From assembly GCF_001039355.2 (NCBI RefSeq), contig NW_019774736.1:60001-124000 (forward strand): a stretch of DNA of 64,000 bases, read 5' to 3'. The DNA comes from Lingula anatina. Taxonomy: Eukaryota > Brachiopoda > Lingulata > Lingulida > Lingulidae. The first letter of the stretch is position 1. The number at the start of each line of letters is the position of its first letter. Both the position numbers and the translations under genes were made by a program. The notes beneath the pieces were generated by a model. It ran no database searches. It worked only from the letters and a program-made list of their open reading frames with translations, and was not told the origin of the DNA. Shown piece by piece: positions 1 to 12,600 of the stretch.

Positions 1-677
1 TGATACTATGCCCACTTGTGGTTCTGAAGGTGACTCTGAAGCATCTGTGTCTGCTATGGGTGACAAGGGTGCTGGTGGGGCTGGTCTTAGGGGTACTGGC
101 TTCGACTGAGCTTGAGGGAGACTTGGTGGTTTAAGAGGTTGCTGTTGTCTTGTTGGTGGTTTCAGTGGTTTGGTGGGGAGCTGGTTAGGTCTGGTTAACT
201 GACTAGGTCTGTTTGGTGGTGGCTGGAACTTGACCTGGTGGAACACTAGGGCGTGGTGGAGGTTGATTTTGATTAGCACTGGACTGATCACTGTTTTCTG
301 ACCATGGTTTGGGTGGTCTTGCAGGCTTTCCTCCAGTTACATACCCACTGTCTTCATCACTGTTTTCAGAATCTGGCAAGTTGGCATAGACAGTTGGTCT
401 CACTATTACTCTTGGCTTCTCAATGAATTTAGCATCTTTAAATGATGGTGTTCTGTTAGTTGTGCTCTGAAGTACTGGGTTGGAAATTGGCATCTTTGCA
501 GATCCAGTGCTAGGTTGCCTGTTAACTGGGTCTTTAGGGACAGGTGCAGGTGGTGGTGGAGGTCTCTCTTGAACACTTTGAGCCTCTACTGCAGCAATAC
601 TAGGTAGGGGTCGAGGCTTGCTGGGAGATTTAACAGACGATTCAGATCTTCTTGAGGATTTAGGTGGGGCTGCATCC
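1..677 (-). CDS. ADAM9: ADAM cytoplasmic tail exon, with apparent one-base frameshift
   Basis: Begins at the acceptor at 678-680 and encodes [12 protein letters not shown], then proline-rich SH3-ligand-like motifs ([23 protein letters not shown]). The frame runs into a stop at 203-205. A +1 frame is open from about 230 to the left edge and is again proline-rich: [40 protein letters not shown]. The composition continues across the shift, so one extra base (or two missing) around 205-260 is likely. Alternatively translation really ends at 203 on this allele. The tail is known to bind SH3 adaptors in ADAM9/12/15. Confidence 0.75.
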
Positions 678-3600
678 CTATTGAGTAAAATAATGATTTC
701 ATTGTTAACATAATTTATCAAAGATTTCTTTTAGTAAAAGATGATAGCATATAAAAATTAGTGAAAAATAAATATTTACTCATTTGAAAAAGAACCAAAC
801 GTTATTGACTTTCTTTTCTAGTTCTCAAACCATCCTAAGCTGTATTAAATTCCTGGCATTTAAATCTACCTAGTCTAATTATCTAGAGCTTGAATGTTCT
901 GATACAATTAAATTTCATTTCACTTTCATAGGACAATACAAATGAGAGAAAATTACACATTTGCAGTAAGATTTTTAAAAACCTCCTTACTACTAGTTTT
1001 AGAAGCATATTGCAAACAATTCTTACTTATATTTGTATGCAGCAGAAGCCTTCTGTCCCCACCAAACTTTGAGTTGCTCTCTGTATCGATAGGCGAAAAA
1101 TCCACCAATCACAAGGAGAGGAACAATAAGCAGGAAGAAAATCAGGAGTCCTATCATTAACGAATTGTCACCTGAAACAAACAGGTAAAAATTCCATAGG
1201 GTAAAAATCATAAAAGAAATGGAGTTTTCAAAATCAACAAGAATGTATACATCCTTCAGTGCCACTTATCCAATAACAGAGAAAAAAACCCATACTGATA
1301 AACAAAAACATAATATAATTGGAAACCCAGTAGCCTACATTGTTCATTGCAAAGCAGAAATTAAGGCATTTACATGCAGTGACCAGCAATTCCATATTAT
1401 AAAGCAAAGCATTTGGTTATAATGTCACATTAGATGATATCCAAGTTACCTTGAGGTGGGATTTCTGTGGGTCTTATAGCAGTGTCAGAACTTTCAGTTG
1501 ATTGTGCAACAGTGGAAGTAACAATGCTGTCTGTTTTATAAGTAACATTAAAAGATGTAACTGATACAGTAGAGGTAACTGACATTGAAGAAGTATCTAA
1601 AACAAAACATGCAAAAATAAAGGGTTATCACCTATAAGTATACACTAAAATAAAACAAGCACACATTTAGAAATCAGAATACAAAAGCATTAAGACAGTT
1701 AGTATAGCAGATGTGCTAGATCTGAAGACCATGAATCAAAGTGGAATTTGGCAATGCCATGCCAGCTGCAATGTATACAGATATCATGTAGACAAGTAAG
1801 CAGTGTCAACACAAAAAGTATCTAGTAAATGACTAAGCCAGAACTACAAAGAATCAATTTTTTATTTACAAGAACTAAAATGGGCAATTTTACTTTCTAT
1901 AGCTAAACAGAACTAACCTAGTTCTAAAGTCTTAATCTCTAGTCTAATTGAAGTTAGTTTGATTGTATGCCCTAAACGGCATTTGAATATCTAATGATTT
2001 CCCATCACTGCCATTAGAGTACTATTTATGGGCTGCATATTTATTAACTACTGCCAAATGCTGCTGGTTCATGTATACCATTACATTTACACACATGTAT
2101 ACATTTACTAACTGTGTACACATGGATATGTAGCAGAGCTTACCTTTGTTGCTAGAGGCCGGTCCACTGTCTACACTTCCCCCATACCCTGGTGTGTTAC
2201 ATGACGGGGGAGCCAAGCCAACTTCACAGTGACAATTATTATTGCTGTTACATATCTAGAACAAAAACATCGAAAAATATGATGTGTCTATGTTTAAAAA
2301 TTATATTGTTCATATAGATTTTTAAAACACTTTGTCTTGTATAACATCAATAGAATGAAGAGCTTTGTGTTGTTACTAAGTTGTGTCATATAACTTACCC
2401 CGTTCTGATTACAATCCTCTGGACATGGAGCCACTCCAAGTTGGTCAAAAGACATACAGGTTTGGTTCACACATAGCTGAAATATCACGTGCAAATATGC
2501 AGTTTGATAAAAACAAATACATGATGATGATGATGATGATACAACACCCAAACAACAAGACATCTGCATGCAACTAAGATGCAATTTGTAAACTGTGCAC
2601 ATTTCGAGTTCATCATTTTGCAATCATACTATTAAACGTGTTTTTTTTCCACAAAGTACCAAGCTTCAAAAACCTTTTAATATGAAATATACTGGAATCT
2701 TCTAAACTGTGGAGCAGAAAGTATGTCTTTTCATGACCCTTCTACTCACCAAAAAGACTGAGATATAAATTATATGAGACAACATCACATATTTATCACG
2801 ATAAAACTACTTTGCTTACTTTATCTTCACCACACTTGGCACCATCTGGTGTCATGCCAGGATCAAGATCATTTAATCCAACATCCAAAATGGCAGATTT
2901 GCATTTTATTCTCACACCATTCACATCTAGAGTTGTATATGGCAGCAGTCTGGACAGGGCCTCTCTCCAAAACATAAGTTTTTCATTCTGGTGTTGACAG
3001 TGGAGCATCCCACACATAGTATCTCTGAAATAACAAGTGAATGAAAATGACAAAAGTTAACATAATCATAACACTCCGATTTTCATTTCTAATCCAATTT
3101 TTCAAAAACATNATAAAAAGAAATAAGATCATAAGACACTGCTTGACTATTAGATCTTTTTGAAGTTACCACATCAAGCATTTGCCTTAAACAGTAGTTT
3201 TTCTTAGTGCTTTGGGAACCAAAGAAATATAACAGTTTTCATTATTTTCAGTGAAAAATGAAACTTAAAAAGTTTTATAAAACAATATTCTAACTCTTGA
3301 CCTGGTAACAAAGGGGTATCGTTTATGTCAAAAATCCACTTACAGTAACAGATTCTCTCTAAAATGCATGAGTTCACAATGACAATTTGTGTCATTTCAG
3401 TAATACTACACTACAGAACACCTGAATTTGTAACAAACAATATAACAAAAGCAAAATGTGTACACAGTGAAATAACAAGGAAAACCAACTAGTGTGAAAG
3501 AAAACTTCCTACCCTAACAACACCCCCTGAATACCGGAAGGAACACATAGGAGTCTGAGATGCTTTCCCCAGAATTCTGTTTGCAAATACACCACCTCTG

Positions 3601-6600
3601 AAATAAGGTACAAACAAAAACAGACACAATGAGTGCACACCTAAAAAGCAGCTAGTGCTATGTGCATTGAGCTCTGCACAGATTAAAGTATGGCCAATTT
3701 TGGCAGTTCAGCAATTTATTAACATGTGCAATTGATTCACTATTCCTGAAATCATAATGAAGAGAAATTTTGTAAAATGTGAAGTACATGATATATATAT
3801 ATGAATCTGCAACCCAACCATAAACCATACACAGAGGCCAACTTCTCTTCATAAGCCTCTGTGAATCAATCTTCCATGATCATTTATATACCCATACTGC
3901 CTGCCTATCTATTAGTAACTTTGCATTCTGTGTCTTTCAGCCCAGTTACCATACCAGCAAGTCAATTGCAAGCAGCTAAAGCCATATTTCTCGCAGAATT
4001 ATCTCGAGTTGTCCTCGTGCATCCCAAGCAGTTGTGTTCACCAATTCTACTACCTAAAGACCAGGACAACATAAAAGACCTGCTCTTCCTGTACAAACCT
4101 ACCGTATTAACACCGCCAGAGTAGCGGTATGTGCATATGGGACGCTTGAGAGCTTTACCCACAATGCCATCTTTAAATGATTGACCACTGAAAATGGCAT
4201 AATGAACAAAACAGAGTAAGACAGAGGGCTGGATACATTGCAATAACTTATTAAGAATATTAATCTTGTCTTACATCTTTTTTCCATAACCTGGAATTTA
4301 AATCCTGTCAAACCATATTCCTTTGTTTTTGTCAGCTAAACAAATGCTAAAAAGACATTTCTACTAGATTTCAACATTTTACTCTTCAGAAAATTCTTCA
4401 ATTGTTTTATATATATATACTGGTATTGTGTTTGGTCAGTCTTTTTGAACTTACGTGATAAGTTGGCCGTTATCATTGGGAAAGTGGGGGTTGAGAAATG
4501 TTTTTCTATAGGAGAGAAAGTTGTTGAGGGTTACATCAGCATCCTGATCTACTATAATCTTATCCCCACTGTCCCACACCTCCACTCCTACCAATGCCAC
4601 ATAGATGTCTAGCTCATTGTATAACTGAAAACACATTGCAATACATTAATGAGAAATATTAGCACCATGTGTGAGATGTTTGACCACTACATAGTTAGAA
4701 AGGCAACAGCATCATCAACTGGTTAGCAAATCTTATGGTAGATGTACCTCAAATGGTATTACATACAATTTGATACAAAAACAAAAATTATTTTCCAAAT
4801 ATTATGTTTTCCCACTAATTGTAACTTATAATCTAAATTACTTTAAATATCAAATAGAACAGTTACAGGATTTTTACTTACAGCACTGACAATGTTGCCA
4901 ATTTCTTTACTCCTCTGGATTACTTTTGCAACATTTTTTCCATGCATGTCAAACTAAAATAAACCAATAAATTTAGAAAGGAAAAGGGTAATAAGACAAA
5001 AAAGTTTTGTGATAACAATACATTATCTGAACAGAGACATCCAATAGAAATGTGCCGACATGTAATAGCTACTTAATCTCAAAGACAGAGGGAAAAGATA
5101 AAAGAGAAATATAGTAGTTATCTGAGTACGAAGGAGATATTTTCAAATTAGTAAGGTGGGGGGCAGTTGTACCTGTCTTGGACTCAGTGTGGATTGAATA
5201 ATGATCTTTGATTGATTACAGAGACAGAGGTAAGTAGTCCATTATACTTCTGAATACCAATTTACTGACCTGTCTGTGATCACTAACTAAGAATAATTCC
5301 ACGTATCTGGTCTTTTTACCACTATTATAGGGACCCCTGATGGCTCTGCGAAGCTGGAGAAAACAGTACAGTATAGAATATCACTTTAAAGACATATTCA
5401 GATAATTTCTAAAATCTTAAACCTAATCACAATAAAAAATAAAATAAAAAACTTCTGGAAGTTAAGAAAAAGAAGAATGATACAGCAAAAAATAAAAACA
5501 AATCTACTGAAAATGTTAATAGGCAAGAATACAAAAGGTAATGCAGACATGGTAATGAAATACATATCCCACATTGTATATAGAAAATATACCCATGTTA
5601 GATGACCCCTAGATTACTCAAATAATCTGATCTTATCTCAATCTCTTATGAATATCAGCTTTCTTAAACAAATTATCATGATCAATTTGCTCACTGTTTG
5701 TAATTTCATGTGGCTATATATAGCATGTAAAACCCCTATGGCATGAAGACATGCAACCAATGGCTTAAAGCTTACCCTGTGTAAGTGTTTAGAGTTAAGT
5801 GAACGGTGGTAAAAAGAAGGAAAATCATGGGCATGGTCACCAGTACCTTAAAAAGAGTTAAAAATAGTTTAACAAATACAATATTAAGCATTCATTTGAG
5901 TGAAAGTGAGCCCTATATTGTCTTCCAAAGTAAAGCACAAAGCCTTATTCATAGTGCGCTTTAATGACTTTTTAGAAGTTCTCATTCAAGGTGTCCACTT
6001 TTTAAAAATCATTTTCTCTTCAAATTTACATATTTTTTCTCCCCAATATACCCTGAGCCACATCTAGTTTACTTACCACATCTCAGATGCTGCTCATGTC
6101 TATCTGATGCTCTAAATACATGATGATGAAAGCCTGTAGAACCAGCTACTGGCTGAATATAATACTGCTCTGTACCATCTTGAAATAACCCACTGGAAAG
6201 GGTGAACATATGACACTTTTTCAGTTTTTTGTACTTTTGCCACCATATACAAGCAGATTAAGAGATCTCTTTACCACCAGGTTATAAAATGAAATGCGTT
6301 TTTTTTTTTTTTTTAACAAGTGTCCTGTGCTTTACCAACTTAAACTTATCACAAAATTCTGGAAGAGTGAATCACTGAAAAAAACTTGCTACAAACCACA
6401 TCATATATTCTAACTACATAATAGTACCAAAACATGAAAGTCACGGAAGCATGAAATTGTTTATATCTAATTTTCAGACAAACATGTTAATGGGATGAAT
6501 AAGGAACAAACATCTAAATAAGACTGCTACAAAGCTATTTTACAATTACTGGCCCTAATACAAGTTCACAAAAAAATCCATTCTTATCAATAAATAATGA

Positions 6601-9600
6601 TTTTCCCAGTATAGATGTACATATGGATCTGTGTGCAGCATTATGAAATTAACGAAACATGTTTCAAGATAAGGAGGACATGGCCTGTGAAGGCAGCATT
6701 TTCCTGCTGCTTCTTAGCATTATCAACAAATTTTTTAAGTTTCTAGAGACCTTTTGCATGTAATATTACTTGTGAGGCAGTGGCCATCCTTGCTGGCCAC
6801 ACTGTCAAAAACATTGAGGATTTTTTTACAAATGAATAGACAAATAAGATTTCAAGCTCTATCAATAATCCATGGACTAGTAAAACATTTAAAATGCTAG
6901 AAAGGATCCTATAGCTAGACGTATAGAACTTTGACATGATCACATCATCATATCATATAAAAAGTCAGAAACTATCTTTTTAAGTTTAATTTCATGCTGT
7001 TCTAAGGCGAAAGGCCGCTTTTCTCTGGTTATCCATCAACTGGTTACATTCATACACTACACCTTTTTCGCATTAGTGTATGAAGAGAAGAATGCTAGGA
7101 AATAGTTAAAGTCAATTTAAAAAGATTTATTCAAAATTAAAATCTTAATGAAAATCAATAATATATTACCAAAACTGACCGGAGTTGTTGATTATATAGT
7201 CAACAGCAGAGAAAACACATCACATCATGTTATTTAACCAATAAACCTTTATTTCCTCAACCACAAAATGACCCTTACCTTAACCCATCACAGGTACTTA
7301 GTGCTATTAGAGATTCCTCTTCATGTCTGATCTTCCCATGATAAAAACAGTGATGGTTTTTCTGAAAGGAAACAAATATGGAACATTTATTGGTTGTTTA
7401 TTAAATAAATTAAGTATGTTCTCATGTATGTTATTTTTCAATTAGTACAATAGACATCTGATACTTAGTATAATTTGTATCAGATAAAATGTGGAATCAT
7501 TCTTAACAATATGAGAATCAATCTGATATGTTTGTTTTTGAAAGGCACATGATACCACTAAGTCTTTTAAAACAAAAGTATCATTGTTTTTTCTTCAGTG
7601 CAAACTGCTGTATAACTATTTGTAAAATTAAACTAAACAAAGCCATATGTAACAGGCGTTTCCAAGTATATCTCACTGACTGCAGCAAAACACCAATATT
7701 AAGACCAGTTCACACATTGACCAATATGGACTGGAAAAAACTGACATCACAGATTCTGCTAAACAATCTGGTTGTCTAATCACATCAATTAGTCTCTATC
7801 AAGTCTAAGTTTGTACTAGTGTGAACATTCCTGTAGAGTAATTAATAACTGTGAACAGTAATAGCACCTGTAGCAAATTTCTAGGGCAAGAACAGAGCAT
7901 TGTTCAAAGGTGACTAACCCACATATTTCTCACTGTTAACTGACTTTGTTTGAAGTAACCACCCCTCGATTTCCACCTTTATTCATTAAGCTTTCTGACA
8001 CTTAACACCCTTGTTCTCAGACCACACGTCTGCTGGAACTGTTCTTACTGCCAGACTGCAAAAACCACAAGATCCAGTTATCCAAATTCCTAACAAGTTA
8101 CTCAACAGAATCAAGGTGCCAAATTTGACTTGTTGATCAGTTTCGTTATCACAATGGCCTTTTTTGTCTCACCTAATCAAGTAACAGTTCCATGATACTA
8201 CACTGCTAGCTGCCTGTTTAAACAGAGAGGTTGCAACCTGGTTGAACATGAAAAACTGGATCAATATGTAGTTCACTTTCCCAGCCAAAGCATCACTGTC
8301 TGCCATGCACATCTACAATGTCATTTATTGGTGCAAACAGCTCTTCCAGAATGTAGACCCTATTCTCACTGACAAATCACCACACCCATTGGTGACTTGT
8401 TGTCTAACCTAGCAACTGTCTAGCCACAAGAACAGCAAACCTGATACCTTGAACAGTCACTTCAGTGCAAAGACACCTTTCTAACTAATTTTCATTGTAG
8501 TCTGTGATTCCAATTCAGCTAATTACAGTGTATCCTATCAATTTGTTGGTGCAAACCTTAATACTGTTGCACAAGCTACAGTGTATACAAACACTTAATA
8601 TGTTTTAATTTAACTTTTAATCATAATTATTTATGATACATGTCCTTCCATTGCAAATCCATTACTTATATATCTATAATAGACTACAAGCACACGGCAA
8701 TCTTAGGAGAAAACCCTATCATATTGAGAATTCTTGGTACATCACATAGTGGAAGAAATGCACCTCTCCATGGGCAATAGGAAGGGATGAACAATTTATC
8801 TTTTTGACAGCAAAAATGCCACTCTAAATCTGTTTGATCTAGGTTCTATGCCAGTAATGAAGCACACAGATATTGCAATAAATGGGTCCACTTTTTCAGA
8901 AAAAGACCTCCCCTCCCCCCCTCATTAAAATTTTCTGGTTATGTGTCTTCCCATTCTTATGCCTTGCATATGGTAAAGGCAATAAAAACATCAAAATGTA
9001 TAAATGCAAGTACACTGGCCATTTTACAATTACCAATCAAGCTATCTTAAGAAATACAGCAGGAACACTTCTCCAAGAGGTAAAAGAGTGCATAACCATT
9101 TAATCTCCATTTCATGATCCACAGACTGATTCCATAACTATAGCACTGAACATTAATTTTATAAATGACTTTAAAGGCATCAAATCTGTGTGGTTATATA
9201 ACAAATGAAAGATGGACACCTTCATTTAAAGGATGATGCACATGTGCTGCTGGAAAGAATTCTATTACTTTCATCACAAGAAGCAGGCTACTTATTTTAA
9301 TATGCCTCCAGAGTTCAACACACTCAAGTTGTGTCCCATACATATCTGACGTTATTGTCTTAGCTACATCTGAAGTCCTCATCACATTGCAGATTGCCTT
9401 AGAAAAATTTACTGAAAATTCACGCAATACTTACATGATCTTTGTATCTTCTTACTATTGGTTTTCCATTTGTTGTATGTTTTTCTATAAACTTATCTCC
9501 AAATAAATTTCTGAAAAACAGACAAAAAACATACAATGTTATGAAAAGTTTATTACATAACAAATAAACTAAGAAAATAAAGGATATTGTTGTTGGTCAG

Positions 9601-12600
9601 TTTCCCAGGAAATTGAAGCCAGGCTTGGTCAAGAGGTCAGACGTGGGCAATACCACTTTTTTATATCTGTCAGAAGATGATTAATAAGTCTGTATAGCTG
9701 CCAATGATATTTTGTTGAAATGATAGCAATTAAGTAATAAATGCCAGCAGCAATACATTGGAATCATATCATCCCTTCTACACAATCTTTCCACCCGGTG
9801 GTTTAATATTTCTGAACTAGCAATGGGAGTGGTTAGAAGATGCACTGTAGGTCTACGTATGCAATGTTGAATATTGAAAAGAATGCCTGTTTTAGTTACA
9901 TGGCTGCAGAGACACTACTGTGCTGTGTGACTTGTCATTATATTTGACAAGCTAATGGTGGACTGTGAACATGACCATCTGCATGCTTATAAACATTAAT
10001 TAATAGATTCATGGAATCAGAATGTTTTTGGCCTTGATTCAACAGTATCTTGGTTATGAAAATCAATAACACCAAGAATATAAATGCATTTTATTCACAA
10101 ATTATGAGACAATATGTAAAACTATTAATCTGCTACCAAGACCTTTGTAATGAATTCTTTATAATACTTACTTATTAAGTTTAAGGTCTAGTGTAAATGT
10201 TTTATTAAATGCTTCTACTACTACTTCTACTTCATCCAGATGCTGATTCTGAAAAATAAAATGTTAAATTTTAACTTCCATGAAAACAATTTCAATCAAA
10301 TAACAAAATTTTCACGTGTGTTCTTGTACAGTTGAGTAATTGTTAAATAATGAAATTAGCATTGGCACCCATTTCCTCAGGATTATCCCCAATATAGATC
10401 CCAGTCTGGCACAAATGTATCAACAGGCTACAAGTAATAGAGGCCACCATGTAGCAACTGTCAAACCACATTAACTGAAAATTTCAAGGGCCTGCTCATT
10501 TCACAGGATGGTGATCTGATATCTTGGTAATGAGGTGTAGGACACACAAGCTATCTTGAAACAGTGTTCTTTTAATTTAGCTCTGAGACACTTCCCGCTG
10601 GCAGCCATGTTCATGGTAACCAACCTCTCAGACTGACAACATGGGTTCATCTTCACCTTTGGCCAATGAAATTAGGAAATAAATAGCTCTGGTGTTGGTG
10701 GCCGGATACAATACCCTGATAACACAGATCCCCCAGAGGGACTGGTCAGTTTACGGACTAGAAACACAATAGGGAACATATGGAAGCAATGTATACAGAC
10801 ACATCCACTTCCAGGGTTCTCTTGCAATCTTCTAGTACATTTATCACTGAAGTGTAAGCATTTTCCCCCTGACCTACCCTTAACCCAGCAGATGCTTCTG
10901 ATGTTTGACAAACTGACCAATGCAATCCACCTTCTCAAGTTCTGCACAGGTGGCACTGTATACAGTCTTTTACACACAAATCATTACTTACAACTAGTGG
11001 TATTAAGAGGGTGTTGAAAGGACATAATGCTCTAAAAAAGTGTGACAGATATTCAAACATACTTAAAATCATTAACTAAGGGAAGTGGATTCGCTTTTTT
11101 CATCCTACATTCCAATACAAGGACAAGAAGAAGACAATTGCCTTTCTTGATTATTCCTTTTGTTTGATAAATAATAATACAATTTGGGAAATGTTTAATA
11201 AGAGATGAAATAAAAACACTGACACAATCAGTCATATACATGTTTTATCAAACAAGTGCTACTCCATCAAATAGCACATTCATTTTATATCTAACAAAAT
11301 ATTTTCAATCATAAGTAAGGGGCTAAATTGAAATATTTTATCCAATTATCCAGTTTCAGAGAAGGCATGAATAATTATTCAGTTGAACAGCCTATCTTTT
11401 CCCAGATGGCATGTCATGTGACTCCTAGTTAATTAAACCTGATTAATTCATAAAAAAGCATTAGTGTATGAGTCATTTCCAGGAAAAAATTCATAAACAA
11501 TACCAAGTCAGAGATAATTTTCCACATGTCAGACTTCTACATTACTTGATTGTTTTCACCACCTGCTGAAGCAGATGAGTAAATAGTCTTGACTACAGGT
11601 ATCTGTAATTATTAATTTCAAGCAGCTCTCCCAATACCGCTCAGGCTACAAATTCAGCTGAGAGCTGCCCAGAAATGNGATTCAACAGTATCTTGGTTAT
11701 GAAAATCAATAACACCAAGAATATAAATGCATTTTATTCACAAATTATGAGACAATATGTAAAACTATTAATCTGCTACCAAGACCTTTGTAATGAATTC
11801 TTTATAATACTTACTTATTAAGTTTAAGGTCTAGTGTAAATGTTTTATTAAATGCTTCTACTACTACTTCTACTTCATCCAGATGCTGATTCTGAAAAAT
11901 AAAATGTTAAATTTTAACTTCCATGAAAACAATTTCAATCAAATAACAAAATTTTCACGTGTGTTCTTGTACAGTTGAGTAATTGTTAAATAATGAAATT
12001 AGCATTGGCACCCATTTCCTCAGGATTATCCCCAATATAGATCCCAGTCTGGCACAAATGTATCAACAGGCTACAAGTAATAGAGGCCACCATGTAGCAA
12101 CTGTCAAACCACATTAACTGAAAATTTCAAGGGCCTGCTCATTTCACAGGATGGTGATCTGATATCTTGGTAATGAGGTGTAGGACACACAAGCTATCTT
12201 GAAACAGTGTTCTTTTAATTTAGCTCTGAGACACTTCCCGCTGGCAGCCATGTTCATGGTAACCAACCTCTCAGACTGACAACATGGGTTCATCTTCACC
12301 TTTGGCCAATGAAATTAGGAAATAAATAGCTCTGGTGTTGGTGGCCGGATACAATACCCTGATAACACAGATCCCCCAGAGGGACTGGTCAGTTTACGGA
12401 CTAGAAACACAATAGGGAACATATGGAAGCAATGTATACAGACACATCCACTTCCAGGGTTCTCTTGCAATCTTCTAGTACATTTATCACTGAAGTGTAA
12501 GCATTTTCCCCCTGACCTACCCTTAACCCAGCAGATGCTTCTGATGTTTGACAAACTGACCAATGCAATCCACCTTCTCAAGTTCTGCACAGGTGGCACT

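Noticed and set aside
3204-3395. Open frame in the place of the missing ADAM exons
   Set aside because: Lacks HExxH, cysteine spacing and suitable splice sites; reads as intron.
10672-10977. 101-codon open frame (minus), repeated at 12315-12620
   Set aside because: Intronic, no family features, duplicated only through the assembly artefact.
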